Shown here piece after piece: positions 7,557-9,243 of a DNA stretch of 9,243 bases. The notes beneath the pieces are model-generated. The model had not been told where the DNA came from. It saw nothing but the letters and a program-made list of their open reading frames with translations, and made no database searches. Position numbers and translations under genes: made by a program. The stretch covers positions 1-9,243 of the forward strand of contig JAJYOS010000195.1 in assembly GCA_021796055.1 (NCBI GenBank), in the 5' to 3' direction. Positions within the stretch are counted from its first letter, which is position 1. Every line of letters begins with the position of its first letter. This DNA is from Bacteroidota bacterium (GTDB lineage: Bacteria; Bacteroidota; Kryptoniia; Kryptoniales; JAKASW01).

Positions 7557-9243
7557 ATGTTCCTTTCGAAGCTAGAACTGCTTGGATTCAAGTCATTTGC
7601 CATAAAGACTGAACTGACTTTCAATGGGGGAATTACTGCCGTAGTTGGACCGAACGGGTGCGGGAAGACGAACGTGCTCGATTCGATTCGCTGGGTGCTC
7701 GGAGAACAGCGGACAAGCATGCTCAGAAGCGATTCGATGGAAAACGTGATATTCAACGGAGCAAAGAACCGGAAGCCTCTCGGAATGGCTGAAGTCACAA
7801 TCACCATCAAGAACGACAAGGGACTGCTTCCGATCGATTACTCCGAAGTCAGCATTACCCGCCGTGTCTTCCGGTCCGGAGAGAGCGAGTATTTCATAAA
7901 CAGGAATCAATGTCGCTTGAAGGATATCCAGGATATGCTGATGGATTCCGGGATGGCGGCCACGGCATATTCGGTGATAGAGCTGAAGATGGTCGAGGAC
8001 ATTCTCCGGGAAAACACGGATGAGCGAAGGAAGATGTTCGAGGAGGCATCGGGAGTCACGAAGTACAAAGCGAGGCGACGAGCGGCGCTCGGCAAACTCG
8101 ACGACGTGCAGCGGGACCTTCTCCGCGTAAACGACCTGATTGCGGAAATAGAGAAGAAGGTCAATTCACTCGAGAGGCAGGCCAAAAAGGCGGAGCAATA
8201 CAAACGTTTTGTGGACGAGCTTGGTTCGCTCGAACGCCAGTACCTGTTTTCGGAATATCATTCCATCATCGGCAAGGTAGGCCCGTTGAAGGAAAGCCTG
8301 TCGGTGAATGAAACCGAGAAGGCCGACGCACTCAGCAGACTTTCCCACGAAGAGGAGCTTCTCAGGCTCATCCACTCCGAGATAGGGGAGGTGGAGGAGA
8401 GCCTGTCGGCCGTGCGCCTGCAGAAGTCGGAAAAGCAGGCCCTGCTTCACGGCGTCGAGGAAGAAACCGCGGTTTTGATGGAACGCAGACGGGGACTCTC
8501 CGAAAACATCAGCGCGATGGAGGGCCGCAAGGTCGATCTCGCAAACAGGAACAGGACACTTGCATCTCAGATTGAGGAACTGAAGCTCAGCCTGCTGGAA
8601 ACCGGGAAAGAAGAGAAGAATTTGTCCATGACCCTCTCCGCCGAGCAGGAAAGTTTCACGAAATTCGAACAGCAGCTCTTCTCTGCGAGAGAAAAGTCGA
8701 ACTCGAGCCACGAGTCCCTGATAAAGATATTGAACGATCTCGCACTGAGACAAAACGAAAGGGAAAGGGCTCACGCCCGCCTCGAGAGAGTCCGGTCCCA
8801 CAGCGAAGAACTTCTGGCGCGAAAGAGCCAGGTAGAGGAAGAGCGTGGGCAGCTTCAAGCACGCCTGGGATCATCGAGGGCCGAAAAAGAAAAGTATTCG
8901 TCTGAAATTGAAAATGAGAAGGCAAAACTCAGCGACCTGGAACTCCACAGAGAAGAGTTGTTCAGCGAGATCGAACGGAAGAAAGCGGTCGCACAGAAGC
9001 AAAGAGATGTCATTCAGGCCAACGACGCGAGAATAGATTTTCTCAATGGGCTTGTTGAGCATCTCGAAGGGGTCCCGGACGGAGCGAAAGCGCTGGCGCG
9101 CGGCGAGATCCGCGGACTGCCCAAGTTCGAAATTCTCAGCGATATATTCTACGTGGTACCGGAATACAGGGTGGCCGCCGAATCTATTCTCGGAGATGCT
9201 TCCAATTTCCTCGTGTCTCCCGACGAGCATACCGCATTAAGTG
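7557..9243 (+). CDS. smc: Chromosome partition protein SMC, N-terminal part
   Basis: SMC is the ATPase of the bacterial condensin (with ScpA/ScpB) that compacts and segregates the chromosome. The frame is open from the ATG at 7557 to the window edge, giving 562 of an expected roughly 1,180 residues. Residues 1-15 read MFLSKLELLGFKSFA, the usual SMC opening. Walker A is GPNGCGKTN (31-39) with Lys37, followed by SIRWVLGEQ. The head continues through YSVIELKMVEDIL and EEASGVTKYKARR (about 160-180). Residues about 185-500 are a long coiled coil rich in Glu, Lys, Arg and Leu. From about residue 504, EGVPDGAKAL and later SDIFYVVPEYRVAAESILGD mark the start of the hinge. The C-terminal coil, signature motif and Walker B are beyond the window. 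There is no gap after the preceding stop codon (TAGATG) and no clear ribosome binding site, so translation is probably coupled. Confidence 0.96.
   Translation, partial: MFLSKLELLGFKSFAIKTELTFNGGITAVVGPNGCGKTNVLDSIRWVLGEQRTSMLRSDSMENVIFNGAKNRKPLGMAEVTITIKNDKGLLPIDYSEVSITRRVFRSGESEYFINRNQCRLKDIQDMLMDSGMAATAYSVIELKMVEDILRENTDERRKMFEEASGVTKYKARRRAALGKLDDVQRDLLRVNDLIAEIEKKVNSLERQAKKAEQYKRFVDELGSLERQYLFSEYHSIIGKVGPLKESLSVNETEKADALSRLSHEEELLRLIHSEIGEVEESLSAVRLQKSEKQALLHGVEEETAVLMERRRGLSENISAMEGRKVDLANRNRTLASQIEELKLSLLETGKEEKNLSMTLSAEQESFTKFEQQLFSAREKSNSSHESLIKILNDLALRQNERERAHARLERVRSHSEELLARKSQVEEERGQLQARLGSSRAEKEKYSSEIENEKAKLSDLELHREELFSEIERKKAVAQKQRDVIQANDARIDFLNGLVEHLEGVPDGAKALARGEIRGLPKFEILSDIFYVVPEYRVAAESILGDASNFLVSPDEHTALS

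Noticed and set aside
7647..7675. Cys35 and Thr38 in the SMC Walker A instead of the more common Ser residues
   Set aside because: Both are allowed by the GxxGxGK[ST] consensus and occur in other bacterial SMC proteins, so it does not suggest lost ATPase function.
8166..8858. 230-codon frame on the - strand opposite smc
   Set aside because: It is a mirror of the SMC coiled coil, where Glu/Lys/Leu codons give few stops on the opposite strand. The translation looks like no known family.

Overview
The window is a gene-dense stretch of bacterial chromosome in which every gene reads on the + strand. It holds seven genes: five complete, plus one cut off at each edge. Base composition looks balanced (about half G+C by eye). 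The largest gaps are about 70 and 90 bases. No rRNA, tRNA, CRISPR array, insertion sequence, integrase or phage gene was seen. The best guess for the host is a lineage of the Bacteroidota/Chlorobiota (FCB) group, possibly Ignavibacteria-like. This rests on the end of the first outer-membrane protein (a WF followed by a short basic tail), an extra segment in serine hydroxymethyltransferase that I recall from that group, the style of the SMC N-terminus, and a possible Bacteroidota-type promoter. It is an inference from sequence style and not a database result.

Layout: (1) 1-350, the last 115 codons of an outer-membrane beta-barrel-like protein; (2) 358-795, rpiB, ribose-5-phosphate isomerase B, with a TTG start; (3) 824-2149, glyA, serine hydroxymethyltransferase; (4) 2146-2928, tatC, overlapping glyA by ATGA; (5) 2946-3917, a long-chain trans-polyprenyl diphosphate synthase, with a TTG start; (6) 3986-4855, a patatin-like phospholipase; (7) a 91-base gap with a possible promoter; (8) 4947-7556, a large membrane protein with a signal peptide, a glycoside-hydrolase-family-2-like ectodomain and about six C-terminal membrane helices; (9) 7557-9243, the first 562 codons of smc, running off the window and starting at the base after the preceding stop codon.

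Genes 2 to 6 look like one transcription unit of housekeeping functions: pentose phosphate metabolism, one-carbon metabolism, export of folded proteins, the isoprenoid tail of a quinone or carrier lipid, and lipid hydrolysis. They share no single pathway. TatC and the polyprenyl synthase plausibly both serve a respiratory membrane, but that is inference.

The part most worth a second look is the gene at 4947-7556. Its ectodomain has the full GH2 architecture, but the usual catalytic acid/base Asn-Glu pair is replaced by Ser-Asn, and other usual active-site positions are changed. The C-terminal membrane region resembles Yip1-type domains. It may be a membrane-anchored GH2-fold pseudoenzyme, possibly a carbohydrate sensor or binding protein, and it is tightly joined to smc. 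The remaining genes look ordinary.
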